64,000 bases of DNA, taken from contig JADJRG010000013.1 of NCBI GenBank assembly GCA_016712315.1, positions 682,001-746,000 on the forward strand, in the 5' to 3' direction. The stretch is from Nannocystis sp. Lineage in GTDB: Bacteria > Myxococcota_A > Polyangia > Nannocystales > Nannocystaceae. Below the pieces are notes generated by a model. The model saw only the letters and a program-made list of their open reading frames with translations, ran no database searches and was not told the DNA's origin. The position numbers and the translations under genes are program-made. Below are positions 1 to 8,737 of the stretch, piece after piece (within the stretch, counting starts at the first letter, position 1; every line of letters starts with the position of its first letter).

Positions 1-515
1 ACGCCAACTACAAGTTCTTCTACGGCGGCATCGACTCCCTCAACACGACCACCCGCCTCAAGGAGCTCAACGGCGTGATGAACAACATCGCCGAGCGTAT
101 GGCCAACGAGGTCGCTTGTCGCGCCACCGCGCCCGAGTTCAGCCGCCCCGCCGCCGAGCGCCTGCTCTTCCCCTTCGTCGAGCTCGACGATGACACCAGC
201 GGCGTCGGCAAGACCCGCGTCCGGCAGAACATCCAACACCTGCACGCGCGCCTCTTGGGCGAGCGCCTCGAGGCCGGCGATCCCGAGCTCGAGCGCACCC
301 TTCAGCTCTTCACCGTCGTGCTCGAGGACGGCCGCAGCGGCCTGGAGAGCGGCGACTACCCGCCCGAGCTGCCGGTCGCCTGCCAAGGCACCGTCAACCC
401 GATCAACGGCGAGGCCATTGAAGGCGGCGTCATCGACGACCCCGACTACAAGGTCCGCGCGTGGATGGCCGTGCTCACCTATCTCCTGGGCGACTACCAA
501 TTCCTCTACGAGTAG
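1..515 (+). CDS. C-terminal fragment of an uncharacterised protein (5' end outside window)
   Basis: The reading frame is open from the left edge (codons from base 3) to TAG at 513-515, giving the last ~170 residues of a larger protein. It has no signal peptide or motif that I can assign. It sits 40 bp upstream of a DUF1501 gene on the same strand, so the two probably form an operon and the protein may belong to the same exported system. The stretch after the stop stays in frame for eight more codons (ending LYEQE) before a second TAG at 537-539. The tail repeats the LYE ending, so the present stop may be a CAG-to-TAG change. Function unknown; the reading frame is secure because the codons are strongly GC at third positions. 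Confidence 0.75.
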   Translation, partial: ANYKFFYGGIDSLNTTTRLKELNGVMNNIAERMANEVACRATAPEFSRPAAERLLFPFVELDDDTSGVGKTRVRQNIQHLHARLLGERLEAGDPELERTLQLFTVVLEDGRSGLESGDYPPELPVACQGTVNPINGEAIEGGVIDDPDYKVRAWMAVLTYLLGDYQFLYE

Positions 516-540
516 ACCCAGACCCTCTACGAGCAAGAAT

Positions 541-548
541 AGAGAGGT
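541..548 (+). promoter_or_regulatory. Ribosome binding site for the DUF1501 gene
   Basis: The purine-rich AGAGAGGT lies 8-15 nt before the ATG at 556 and decides that start over the out-of-frame ATG at 551. Most genes in this window lack such a site. Confidence 0.55.
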
Positions 549-555
549 ACATGCG

Positions 556-1809
556 ATGAACCGTCGAGACTTCTTCAAATTCGCGAGCGCCGCGGGCCTC
601 TGCGTCGTCAGCTCCAAGGCCAGCGCCGAGGGCGGCATGGACGACGACAACGGCCCCTTCTTCGTCCAGGTCCAGGCGGCCGGCGGCTGGGATCCGACCA
701 TGCTCTGCGATCCCAAGGGGTCGCCGGTCAACACGTCGTTCAACAACGACATCAAGACGATCGGCGGGATCCGCTACGCCAACGTCGGCCCCGAGTGGGC
801 GACCTTCTTCGAGACCAACGCCCACCGCATGGTCGTGCTCAACGGCGTCGACGTGCAGTCCAACAACCACGACGCCGGCCGCCGCAACATGGCCAGCGGC
901 CGCCTCGGCGAGGGCCACCCCAACCTCGCCGCCATGGTCGCTGGGTACCAGGCGCCGCACCTGCCGATCTCCTTCCTCTCCTTCGGTGGTTATGAAGAGA
1001 CCGGCGGTCTCGTCGCGCCGACCCGCCAGGTCGATCGCGCCCGCCTCGCCGGGATCATCTACCCCGGTCGTGTCAGCCCGGACGACGCCAAGTCGCCGCT
1101 CTATCACAGCGAGAAGGCCCGCTCGCTCATCGACCTCGCCCGCCGCAAGCGCGCGGAGGCGCTCGCCGAGAAGGCCGGGCTCCCGAAGATCAAGCAGAGC
1201 ATGGACACCCTGCTCGCCGCCCGCCTCGGCAGCGACCAGCTCCAGCGCCTCGAAGAGCTGCTGCCCACCCTCAACGGCCAAGGCGATCAAGCCCGCGTCG
1301 AGCTCGCCGTCGCCGCCTACCGCGCCGGCGTCGGCATCGCCGCCAACTTCGCCCGCGGCGGCTTCGACACCCACAGCAACCACAACGCCGCGCACCGGAA
1401 CGCGATGGCCGCGCTGCTCAACCTCGTCAACATGCTCTGGGCCAAGGTCGACGAGGCCGGCCTCGCCCACCGCACCGTCATGCTCATCACCTCCGACTTC
1501 GGCCGCACGCCGAGGTATGGCAACAACACCGGCTACAACGCCAACATGGGCAAGGATCACTGGCCGATCTCGTCGATGATCGTCGTCTCCGGCCTGCCCG
1601 GCTTCGAGGGCGGCCGCACCCTCGGCCTCACCGACGAGTGGCACTCGGCGATCAGCATCGATCCCAAGACCTTGGAGCCCGCCGAGGGCGGCGTGCGGAT
1701 CCGCCCCGAGCACGTCCACCGCAACCTCCGCGACCTGCTCGGCATGACCGACGGAGCGATCGACAAGCGCTTCCCCTTAAAGCCCGAGCACGACCTCAGG
1801 CTCTTCTAG
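556..1809 (+). CDS. DUF1501 family Tat-exported protein
   Basis: This 417-residue protein starts with a twin-arginine type leader (NRRDFFKFASAAGL, cleavage probably after KASA). The body matches the DUF1501 family, which belongs to the alkaline-phosphatase/sulfatase-like superfamily by fold. It includes GGFDTHSNH around residue 275 and the TSDFGRTPRYGNNTG-KDHW region, both typical of the family. DUF1501 proteins are exported folded and their biochemical role is not established; they often occur with DUF1800 or cytochrome-like partners. The start at 556 is preferred because the Tat leader begins there and an RBS precedes it. The gene follows the partial ORF by 40 bp and ends at a strong hairpin shared with the convergent gene. 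Confidence 0.85.
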   Translation: MNRRDFFKFASAAGLCVVSSKASAEGGMDDDNGPFFVQVQAAGGWDPTMLCDPKGSPVNTSFNNDIKTIGGIRYANVGPEWATFFETNAHRMVVLNGVDVQSNNHDAGRRNMASGRLGEGHPNLAAMVAGYQAPHLPISFLSFGGYEETGGLVAPTRQVDRARLAGIIYPGRVSPDDAKSPLYHSEKARSLIDLARRKRAEALAEKAGLPKIKQSMDTLLAARLGSDQLQRLEELLPTLNGQGDQARVELAVAAYRAGVGIAANFARGGFDTHSNHNAAHRNAMAALLNLVNMLWAKVDEAGLAHRTVMLITSDFGRTPRYGNNTGYNANMGKDHWPISSMIVVSGLPGFEGGRTLGLTDEWHSAISIDPKTLEPAEGGVRIRPEHVHRNLRDLLGMTDGAIDKRFPLKPEHDLRLF

Positions 1810-1841
1810 ACGAGCGCCGACCAGCGCGACGACGAAGACCA

Positions 1842-1885
1842 GGCGAGCCCCGCGAGAGTCACTCTCCGGGGCTCGCCCTCTTTAT
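1842..1885. terminator. Bidirectional hairpin terminator between convergent genes
   Basis: The arms at 1842-1858 and 1862-1877 pair over 16 bp with one bulged C (1853) and a 3-nt loop (TCA), followed by CTCTTTAT. It lies between the DUF1501 stop and the stop of the minus-strand lipoprotein gene, so it can serve both. It is the most convincing intrinsic-terminator-like hairpin in the window. Confidence 0.75.
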
Positions 1886-1919
1886 GGGCTCATTGCGCCC
1901 GTCTCTGGCTGACCGGACC

Positions 1920-3980
1920 TCACTGCGGCACGGGCACGAACACGTCGTTGATCGACCCCAGGTCGCCGCCCCCTGGGTACCCGTACGACGAGTACGTGTC
2001 GGTCCCCCACACCACGATGCCGAAGGTCTTCTCGCTCTCGGCGAGGTGGCTGCTCGTGTCGCAGGTCGAGCCCATCGCCTTCACGCCGCCGCGCGTGAGG
2101 TCGACGTGGGCGACCTCGTACTTGCCGCTGCTGCCGACCGGCATCCAGCCGCTCACCGCGCCGAGGCACTCGATCGTCACGTCCGCGAAGAGGTCGTCTT
2201 GCCCCTTCACCCGCGTCAGCACCAAGTTGGTCGTCGGGTAGGTCGGGTCGGAGAAGAACGCGTAACGCGTCTGGAACTGCTGCGGCGCCAGCAGCGACAC
2301 CCACTCCTCGTCGCCGAGCCCGCACGGGGTGTTCGGGTTGCCGCTGCAACCTGGCCTAAAGTTCCCCTGCGTGCCCGCCATATACTGCGTGAACGCGAAC
2401 GGGTGCTCGTCGTCCTGCGCCGACACGACGAACAGCGACGTCGTCTCGAAGTCGACCACCTGCCCGGCGTTGATCACGTCGGGCACCCCGTTGGGCTTCG
2501 GGTCCCACGTGAGCTGCGTGCCGTCGACCGCGCCGACGATCCGATACGGCACGCTCTCGAGCTGGAGGCTCTGCAGGCGCGTCACCACGCTCGCGCCCAC
2601 GTACTCATAGCCGAGCGCCTTCACGTGCGGGATCTGCTGGTGCGCCGAGTCGCCGCCGCCGCCGCCAGGCGAGGTCATCGAGCCGATCCGCATGTACTTG
2701 TTGCCCGTCCACAGGCCGATCGGCTTGTCCGACTCGAAGATCGCCGAGGTCGGGTCCATCGGGTGGTTGAGCCCGCTCCACTGGATGATCTCGCCCGCGT
2801 TCAGCGTGTACTCCGTGCTCTCGTTCGCCGGCGCCGGCGCGATCCCGCCGCCCCCCGGGAACGCGCTCTTCGGCGCCACCTTCACCGTCGTGTTGTCCTC
2901 CCGCGCGACGATCAGCGCGAAGCGCCCGTCCGACTGCGAGCCCAGCGCCGGCGCCACCGCGACGAAGTTCGTCCCCCACGACGCGTTCGGGAAGAGCAGC
3001 GTCGCGCTCGGCAGGTAGCTGGTCGCGCCGCCGTACGGGAGGATGTCGTAGGCCCGCACCGGCACGTCCGTCTTCACCCGGAACGCCGCCCCCTTGCCCG
3101 CGCCGGGCACCGCGGTGTCCTCGAGCACCGCCGGCGGGAACGGGCACTCGAGCGAGGTCCCGTTCGCCACACCTGGCCGATGAGACAGGAACAAGATCGC
3201 CACCTGATCCGGCGGCAGCCCCTCGGGCGGCAGCGGGTCGTAGCTCTGGTTCGGCTTGATCCCCTTGGGGATCCGCGCGTACTGGTTCACGTTGAACTGC
3301 TGCCCGCCGCGCTCGATCGTGATCTGCGCCGCCTTGTCCCACGTGTTCGCCAAGAACACCGCGAAGCAGGGCCCGCGCTGCGACGCCCCCGCGTTGCCGT
3401 TAAAGACGAACGGCGGCGTCGGCGCCCAGAAGTCGCAGCCGATCGACCCTTGCACGTTCGCGACCGCCTCACACGCGGCGATGCACGCGCCGTCGAAGCA
3501 GCCCTCCTCGGGATCACAGGTCTCCACGATCTGCCCCTGCTCGTTCAGCACCTTTTTGAGGTCCGCCGAGCACTTCAGCACCGGCGGCGGCGGCTCCTCC
3601 GTGGTGCTGTCGCTGTCGCTGTCGCTCGTCGACGCGTCCGTCGTGCCCATCGTCACCCCGTCCGTCGTCGTGCCCGGGTCCGTATCCGTGGCCGCGGAGG
3701 TCGTGCCGGCGGTCGTCGTCGCCGTATCGCTCTCGCTCCCGCTCGCGGTCCCGGTCGCGTCCGTGTCGCTGGTCGAGCCCACGCTCGTGCCGACGCTCGT
3801 GCCGACGCTCGTCCCGGAGTTCGTCCCGATCGTCGTGGACCCTGTGCTCGTCCCGTCGTCGCCGCCCGAGTCGCCGCTACAGCCCACCGCGGCCGCGCAC
3901 GCCCACGCGACCAAGGCGAAGCCCCCGCCGCGACTACCTCGACAAGCACGCCCTCGATTTCTCATGTCTTCGATCGTCAT
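1920..3980 (-). CDS. Lipoprotein with IgGFc-binding-type domain
   Basis: This is a 686-residue lipoprotein: lipobox AVGC at Cys34, a linker of about 110 residues rich in Ser/Thr/Gly/Asp, a short Cys-rich segment (about 140-180), then a large beta-rich domain. The domain resembles the bacterial IgGFc_binding N-terminal family in its recurring elements such as VRAYDILPYGG, HQQIPHVKALGYEY and VWGTDTYSSYGYPGG. It is presumably anchored in the outer membrane and surface exposed. The family name comes from a human mucus protein; actual IgG binding in bacteria is unproven. The start at 3980 is chosen because a TACGAT -10-like hexamer ends 6 nt upstream; ATG at 3965 is the alternative. The linker contains a 12-bp unit repeated about three times (3780-3815). 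Confidence 0.75.
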   Translation of the reverse strand: MTIEDMRNRGRACRGSRGGGFALVAWACAAAVGCSGDSGGDDGTSTGSTTIGTNSGTSVGTSVGTSVGSTSDTDATGTASGSESDTATTTAGTTSAATDTDPGTTTDGVTMGTTDASTSDSDSDSTTEEPPPPVLKCSADLKKVLNEQGQIVETCDPEEGCFDGACIAACEAVANVQGSIGCDFWAPTPPFVFNGNAGASQRGPCFAVFLANTWDKAAQITIERGGQQFNVNQYARIPKGIKPNQSYDPLPPEGLPPDQVAILFLSHRPGVANGTSLECPFPPAVLEDTAVPGAGKGAAFRVKTDVPVRAYDILPYGGATSYLPSATLLFPNASWGTNFVAVAPALGSQSDGRFALIVAREDNTTVKVAPKSAFPGGGGIAPAPANESTEYTLNAGEIIQWSGLNHPMDPTSAIFESDKPIGLWTGNKYMRIGSMTSPGGGGGDSAHQQIPHVKALGYEYVGASVVTRLQSLQLESVPYRIVGAVDGTQLTWDPKPNGVPDVINAGQVVDFETTSLFVVSAQDDEHPFAFTQYMAGTQGNFRPGCSGNPNTPCGLGDEEWVSLLAPQQFQTRYAFFSDPTYPTTNLVLTRVKGQDDLFADVTIECLGAVSGWMPVGSSGKYEVAHVDLTRGGVKAMGSTCDTSSHLAESEKTFGIVVWGTDTYSSYGYPGGGDLGSINDVFVPVPQ

Positions 3981-3986
3981 CGGCCC

Positions 3987-3992
3987 ATCGTA
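3987..3992 (-). promoter_or_regulatory. -10-like TACGAT, 6 nt before the start of the IgGFc-type lipoprotein
   Basis: Reads TACGAT on the minus strand, followed by GGGCCG and ATG. The same block (GGGGTAC, two variable bases, then TGGGCCGATGA) precedes the lipoprotein gene starting at 38584. No clear -35 is seen. It implies a leaderless mRNA. Confidence 0.5.
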
Positions 3993-4060
3993 CCCCGTAG
4001 CGCCCCTCGGGGGACGCCTGCGCGCCGCCGATCCCCCACGCCCGCGAGCGCTCCTCTCCG

Positions 4061-4089
4061 TAGACACGCGCATTTCTGCCCACTACCAT
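4061..4089 (+). promoter_or_regulatory. Sigma70-like promoter TAGACA-N17-TACCAT, leaderless
   Basis: TAGACA (4061-4066, five of six matches to TTGACA) is followed by a 17-bp spacer and TACCAT (4084-4089). The ATG of the next gene starts 6 nt later at 4096, so transcription should start at or next to the start codon. This is one of the clearest examples of the leaderless arrangement seen across the window. Confidence 0.65.
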
Positions 4090-4095
4090 GACCTC

Positions 4096-6180
4096 ATGCG
4101 CGTCAGGTCCATCCACGGCCCGCGGGTCGCCTCGCTGCTCCTCATCGGCGCCGCTGGCTGCTACAGCGGCAACCTGCCCCAAGAGACAGAGCCCACCACC
4201 GGCGCGAGCGCGGAGGCGAGCGGCGGGGCCAGCGACGGCGACACCGACACCGACACCGACACCGACGGCGCCGCCCCCGTGGTCGCGTGGTCGCCGATGC
4301 ACCGCCTCAACCGCCTCGAGTACAACAACACCCTGCGCGACCTGCTCGGCACCGCCCTGCGCCCCGCCGACGCCTTCGGCCCCGACCCTGAGGCCAACGG
4401 CTTCGACAACATGGCCGCGCAGCTCCGCGTCTCCTCCAGCCTCATCGACGCCTACGACGGGGCCGCCCGCGCCGTCATCGCCGACGCCTTAGACGACCAA
4501 CCCGCCTTCCGCGCCGACTTCGCCGGCGACGGCCTCGACGTCCCCGGCGGCTACCGCGTCGGCGATCTCTGGGCCCTCAGCGGCCAGCCCCTCACCGTCC
4601 AGGTCACCGTCCCCAGCTACACCGAGGCCGAGATCGTCCTCTACGCCGGCATGATGTTCGGCGGCGCCGCGCCGGCCCCCCAGGCCCGCCTGAGCGTCAA
4701 CGGCGTCGACCTCCCGCCCTTCGCCGCCCAGGGCAGCGCCGCGATCCCAGCGCCGCACGTCCAGCCGATCGCCCTCACCGCCGGCGCCCACACCATCACG
4801 GTGCTGCCGACCAACTACGTCAACCTGCCCGCCCAGAACGACTTCAACAACATCTTCGTCGCCGGCCTCAGCGTGCGCTCGATCGAGATGACCTCTGGGC
4901 CAGGTCGCGCGCGGATCTACACCTGCGAGCCCGAGGGCGAGGGCGACCTCGCCTGCTACGGCGAGATCCTCACAGGCTTCGCCGCCCGCGCCTGGCGGCG
5001 CCCCCTCGACGACGACGAGCGGGCCGATCTGCTCGCCCTCTTCGCGCAGCTCCGCGGCCACGGCGAGGGCCCAGACGAGGCCCTGCGCCTGGTCATGCGC
5101 GGCGTCCTCCTCAGCCCCAAGTTCTTCTACCGCGCCCGCACCACCGAGGACCAAGACGGCGACGGCTGGCTGGACGACTACGTGCTCGCCAGCCGCCTCT
5201 CCTACTTCCTCTGGAGCTCGATGCCCGACGATCGCCTCTTCGCGATGGCCGCCGAGGGCCGCCTCGCCACCGACGAGGGCCTCCGCGAGGCCGTCGAGTT
5301 TATGCTCGCCGATCCCAAGGCCCAGGCCCTGCTCGACGGCTTCGCCGAGCAGTGGCTCGCCACCCGCCACCTCGCCGCCTACAGCCCCAACCCCGCCGTC
5401 TACCCCGGCTGGAGCGGCGAGGTGCGGGCCGCGATGATCGCCGAGTCCAAGCTCTTCTTCGGCGATTTTTTACAGAACGAGCTCCCCGTCGCCTCCTTGA
5501 TCCACCCCGACTTCGCCTACCGCAACGACCCCCTCGCCGCCCACTACGGCCTGCCCCCCGTCGGCTCCGCCGGCCCCCTGCTGCGCGTGCCCGCCGAGGG
5601 CCCCGAGCGCCGCGGCCTGCTCGCCCTCGGCGCCTGGCTCACCGCCACCTCCGACGCCGACCACTCCTCGCCGATCCGCCGCGGCCGCTGGGCCTCCGAG
5701 CGGCTGCTCTGCACCCCGATCCCTCCGCCGCCCCCGGGCGTCGTCTTTGAGCCCCCCGACCTCGGCGGCGCCGACTCCGTGCGCGAGGCCCTCGAGATGC
5801 ACCGCTCTGACCCCGCCTGCGCCGGCTGCCACGCCCTGCTCGACGTGCTCGGCATCGGCTTTGAGGAGTACAACGGCGTCGCCCAGCCCGTCCTCGACCC
5901 AGAGCTCGACAACCTCGGCGAGCTCCCCGACGGCAGCACCTTCAACGGCGCCCACGAGCTCTCCCAGCTCTTCGCCGACAGCGACGTCTTCGTCGAGTGC
6001 TTCACCCGCACCCTCTTCACCTACGCGGCTGGCCGCCCATGGGGCCCCCACGACGCCCTACCGCTGCGCCAGCTCGCGCTCACCGCCCGCGCCGAGGCCT
6101 ACACCCTGCCTCAGCTCATCGACGCCCTCGTGCACACCCCCAGCTTTCGCGGCCCCGCGCCCCTCGACCAAGCAGAGTAA
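4096..6180 (+). CDS. DUF1587/1595/1592/1588/1585 multidomain cytochrome-c-like lipoprotein
   Basis: This is a 694-residue lipoprotein (GAAGC, Cys22) with a (GACACC)n-encoded TDTDTDTDG linker. Domains appear in the usual order of the planctomycete/myxobacterial family. DUF1587 begins at HRLNRLEYNNTLRDLLG (about 69-85). A carbohydrate-binding-like segment follows (about 140-275). Next come DUF1595 (CYGEIL..FAARAWRRPL), DUF1592 (ASRLSYFLWSSMPDD) and DUF1588 (RRGLLALGAWL..RGRWASERLLC). A CAGCH haem-type motif (Cys575, Cys578, His579) and DUF1585 complete it. The biochemical role of the family is unknown; the CxxCH suggests covalent haem and redox activity. It is followed after 5 bp by the DUF1552 gene, its constant partner elsewhere. 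The start is supported by the promoter at 4061-4089. Confidence 0.85.
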   Translation: MRVRSIHGPRVASLLLIGAAGCYSGNLPQETEPTTGASAEASGGASDGDTDTDTDTDGAAPVVAWSPMHRLNRLEYNNTLRDLLGTALRPADAFGPDPEANGFDNMAAQLRVSSSLIDAYDGAARAVIADALDDQPAFRADFAGDGLDVPGGYRVGDLWALSGQPLTVQVTVPSYTEAEIVLYAGMMFGGAAPAPQARLSVNGVDLPPFAAQGSAAIPAPHVQPIALTAGAHTITVLPTNYVNLPAQNDFNNIFVAGLSVRSIEMTSGPGRARIYTCEPEGEGDLACYGEILTGFAARAWRRPLDDDERADLLALFAQLRGHGEGPDEALRLVMRGVLLSPKFFYRARTTEDQDGDGWLDDYVLASRLSYFLWSSMPDDRLFAMAAEGRLATDEGLREAVEFMLADPKAQALLDGFAEQWLATRHLAAYSPNPAVYPGWSGEVRAAMIAESKLFFGDFLQNELPVASLIHPDFAYRNDPLAAHYGLPPVGSAGPLLRVPAEGPERRGLLALGAWLTATSDADHSSPIRRGRWASERLLCTPIPPPPPGVVFEPPDLGGADSVREALEMHRSDPACAGCHALLDVLGIGFEEYNGVAQPVLDPELDNLGELPDGSTFNGAHELSQLFADSDVFVECFTRTLFTYAAGRPWGPHDALPLRQLALTARAEAYTLPQLIDALVHTPSFRGPAPLDQAE

Positions 6181-6185
6181 CGCCG

Positions 6186-7523
6186 ATGCCACACCGCACC
6201 ACCCGCCGTCGCCTCTTGCTCGGAGCCGGGGCCGCCTGCCTCGCCCTACCCGCCCTCGAGCTTTTTTCCGCGAGGACCGCCCGCGCCGCCGCCCCGCCGC
6301 CCCGCCTGCTCGTCTACTACTTCCCCAACGGCCGCCGCCCCGAGTGGTGGGTGCCCACCGGCCCCAACGGCGCCCTCACCTTTCCCGCGCAGGCCGCCGC
6401 CCTCCAGCCCTTCGCCGGCCAGACCTTGGCCTTTCATAATCTCTCTAACAACGCCGCGATCAACAGCCCCGGCGCCGCCCACGCGATGGGCACCGGCACC
6501 GTCATGACCGGCTCAACGATCTCCACCGTCGCCGGCGGCAAGATCGAGAACAACGTCTCCCTCGACCAGCTCCTCGTCCAACAGCTCGCCCCCGCCACCC
6601 GCTTCGCCTCGCTCCAGTGGAGCGCCGGCGAGCCTGGCCCCTGCGACGTCGGCGGCTCCTCCTGCGCCTACACCCAGAGCATCTCCTGGACCGGCCCCGC
6701 CGCCCCCCTCGTCGCCACCATCGACCCTCGCGCCGCCTTTGAGCGCCTCTTCGGCGGCGGCGTCGACGGCCTCGAAGGCGACGCCGCCGCCCTGCGCCGC
6801 GTCACCAAACAGTCCGTCATCGACGCCGTACGCGACGACGCCCGCGCCCTCCAAAGCACCCTCGGCAACGCCGACAAGAAGACCTTAGAGGACTACTTCG
6901 ACGCCCTCCGCGACCTCGAGCGCAGCCTCGACGGCAGCGCCGCCGAGTGCGCCGCCGAGCCCGTCCCGCCCGTGCCCGGCCTCGATTACCCCGGCCGCGT
7001 CGCCGCCTTCCACGAGCTGATCCGCCTCGCCTTCCTCTGCGACCAGACCCGCTTCCTCAGCTTCATGATCGAGTTCGGCCTCAGCGGCCGCTCCCACGAC
7101 TTTTTGAGCGCGCCCGGCGGCCACCACGCGCTCTCGCACTACGGCGATCAGAGCGCCAAAGATCGCCTCGAGAAGGTCGAGACGTGGCAGACCTCGCAGC
7201 TCGGCGCCCTGCTCACGATCTTAAAAAACACCCCCGGCAGCGAAGGCGCCACCATGCTCGACGAGACCATCGTGCTCGCGATCCCCAGCATGGGCGAGGG
7301 CAGCAGCCACGACCACGCCCACAACTGCCCGATCCTCTTCGGCGGCGCCGGAGTGATCGCCGCCGACGGCCGCCGGCTCTCCTTCCCCCCGGAGAGCCCG
7401 CCCCCGCTCACCAACCTGCACGTCAGCCTGCTGCAAGCCTACGGCGTCCAAGGCGCCTTCGGCGCCGGCGGCGCGATCTTCGGCGACGACGGCGTCGCCC
7501 CGATCGACGGCGTCGTCCTCTGA
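6186..7523 (+). CDS. DUF1552 family Tat-exported protein
   Basis: This 445-residue protein has a twin-arginine leader (TTRRRLLLGAGAACLALPALE, cleavage near ARA) and the DUF1552 body: RLLVYYFPNGRRPEWW, SIPSMGEGSSHDHAH-like and FGGAG-type segments. DUF1552 proteins are paired with the DUF1592-group proteins in Planctomycetes and myxobacteria; their activity is not established. The start codon lies 5 bp after the stop of the upstream gene, so the two are cotranscribed. Tat export implies that it folds, possibly with a cofactor, before secretion. Confidence 0.85.
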   Translation: MPHRTTRRRLLLGAGAACLALPALELFSARTARAAAPPPRLLVYYFPNGRRPEWWVPTGPNGALTFPAQAAALQPFAGQTLAFHNLSNNAAINSPGAAHAMGTGTVMTGSTISTVAGGKIENNVSLDQLLVQQLAPATRFASLQWSAGEPGPCDVGGSSCAYTQSISWTGPAAPLVATIDPRAAFERLFGGGVDGLEGDAAALRRVTKQSVIDAVRDDARALQSTLGNADKKTLEDYFDALRDLERSLDGSAAECAAEPVPPVPGLDYPGRVAAFHELIRLAFLCDQTRFLSFMIEFGLSGRSHDFLSAPGGHHALSHYGDQSAKDRLEKVETWQTSQLGALLTILKNTPGSEGATMLDETIVLAIPSMGEGSSHDHAHNCPILFGGAGVIAADGRRLSFPPESPPPLTNLHVSLLQAYGVQGAFGAGGAIFGDDGVAPIDGVVL

Positions 7524-7588
7524 ACCACCGCCTGTCTCTTCAGCCAGGCTTCGACCGACCGCGCCCGCTGGCCGCGCCCGTGCCCCCC

Positions 7589-8737
7589 GTGCCCCACCGA
7601 AGCGAACCCTCGCGCCGCCCCGCCGCCTTGACCTGTCTCTTGGGTCTAGTCGCTCTCACCACGACCGTCGCCCTCGCCTCGACCGACGCCCGCGCCGCCG
7701 GCCCGATCGGCGAGGTGATCGCCGCCTGCGACGGCGTCTCGGGCTGGTCCGTCGACCCTGACGCCCCCGACGCCGTCATCGACGTCCACCTCTACTTCGA
7801 CGGGCCCGCCGGCGATCCTGGCGCCGTCGGCCTCGCCCTCACCGCCGGCCTCAGCCCCCCCGGCTGCCGCGGCCAAGCCTGCGGCCACAGCTTCTCCGCC
7901 GCGCTCCCCCTCAGCCGCCTCGACGGCCAGAGCCACCCGGTCTACGCCTACGGCATCGACATCAGCGGCGACCCCAACCAAGACCTCAGCGCCTCACCCG
8001 CCGCCTACGCCTGCCCGCCCCTGCCGATCGTCACGGGTGTGCGGCGCCACATCGCCAACCCCGCCACCCTCGACGCCTGGCGCCACTCGATCTTTTATGA
8101 CCTCATGAAGGTCAGCGACCTCGCCCTCGCCGCCGCCCCTGTCGGCCCCGTCATCGACGCCCCCCCGGCCTTCGTGACCGCCGAGGGCGACGCGTCGATC
8201 TGGCTCTTAGACCAGGGTTTTCGCCGCCCCGTCGGCGAGGGCGCCCTCGCCGCCTGGCGCTTCACCCCCGCCGACGCCGCCCCGATCGCCGACGCCGCGC
8301 TCGCCGCCTTGCCCGAGGGCACGCCCTTGCCGCCGCGGCCGATCCTGGTCCAAGGGTCAGGCGCCGCCGTCTTCCTCGTCGACGATCGCCAGTGCCTCTT
8401 CGGCGACCCCGACCCCGCCTGCCCCCAGGTCCCCGACCCTGAGACCACCTCCGGCGACGGCTCCTCCACGGGCGACAGCGCCGACTCCGACACCACCGAC
8501 AGCCCCACGTCCACGTCCACCGCCGCCGCCGACGAGAGCGCCACCAACGCCAGCGAGCCCACCGACAGCGAGCCCGCCGCCACCGACAGCGCCACCACCA
8601 GCGCCGCGGCGGAGGACCCCGGCTGCGGCTGCCACGCCTCATCGTCCCTGTCCTCGTCCACCGTCGGCGCCTGGGCGCTCACGCTCCTGCTCGTTCGCCG
8701 CCGCCGCCGCGCGCGTACGCGCCCCCATGATCGATGA
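7589..8737 (+). CDS. Secreted protein with MYXO-CTERM-like C-terminal sorting tail
   Basis: This protein of about 382 residues has a Sec signal peptide (hydrophobic core AALTCLLGLVALTTTVALA, cleavage near ARA). Two globular parts follow: about 40-165, then a segment with internal WLLDQGFRRPVGEGAL-type motifs like those of proteins that recur in this lineage. A Ser/Thr/Asp-rich linker leads to a tail that runs GCGC, about 20 mostly hydrophobic residues, then VRRRRRAR. This Cys-Gly-Cys / membrane segment / Arg cluster layout is that of the MYXO-CTERM sorting signal, which in myxobacteria directs processing and surface display. No ATG exists near the signal; GTG at 7589 (or 7580) is the likely start. 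The gene is 65 bp after the DUF1552 gene on the same strand. Confidence 0.65.
   Translation: MPHRSEPSRRPAALTCLLGLVALTTTVALASTDARAAGPIGEVIAACDGVSGWSVDPDAPDAVIDVHLYFDGPAGDPGAVGLALTAGLSPPGCRGQACGHSFSAALPLSRLDGQSHPVYAYGIDISGDPNQDLSASPAAYACPPLPIVTGVRRHIANPATLDAWRHSIFYDLMKVSDLALAAAPVGPVIDAPPAFVTAEGDASIWLLDQGFRRPVGEGALAAWRFTPADAAPIADAALAALPEGTPLPPRPILVQGSGAAVFLVDDRQCLFGDPDPACPQVPDPETTSGDGSSTGDSADSDTTDSPTSTSTAAADESATNASEPTDSEPAATDSATTSAAAEDPGCGCHASSSLSSSTVGAWALTLLLVRRRRRARTRPHDR

Noticed and set aside
475..1719. Long open frames opposite or shifted to real genes, for example 475-1719 (-), 1638-4091 (+), 11570-13429 (-), 45691-47883 (-), 51652-54333 (-)
   Set aside because: Very high GC at third positions removes stop codons from other frames; these translations are low-complexity Arg/Gly/Ala or Val/Glu/Gly-rich and overlap genes with clear domains.
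2347..2360. Octamer ACCTGGCC/GGCCAGGT seen at several positions
   Set aside because: About nine occurrences, close to what base composition alone predicts (I estimate five to six).
8098..8114. TGACC-N7-GGTCA inverted repeat inside the MYXO-CTERM gene
   Set aside because: Single intragenic occurrence, explained by the coding sequence.
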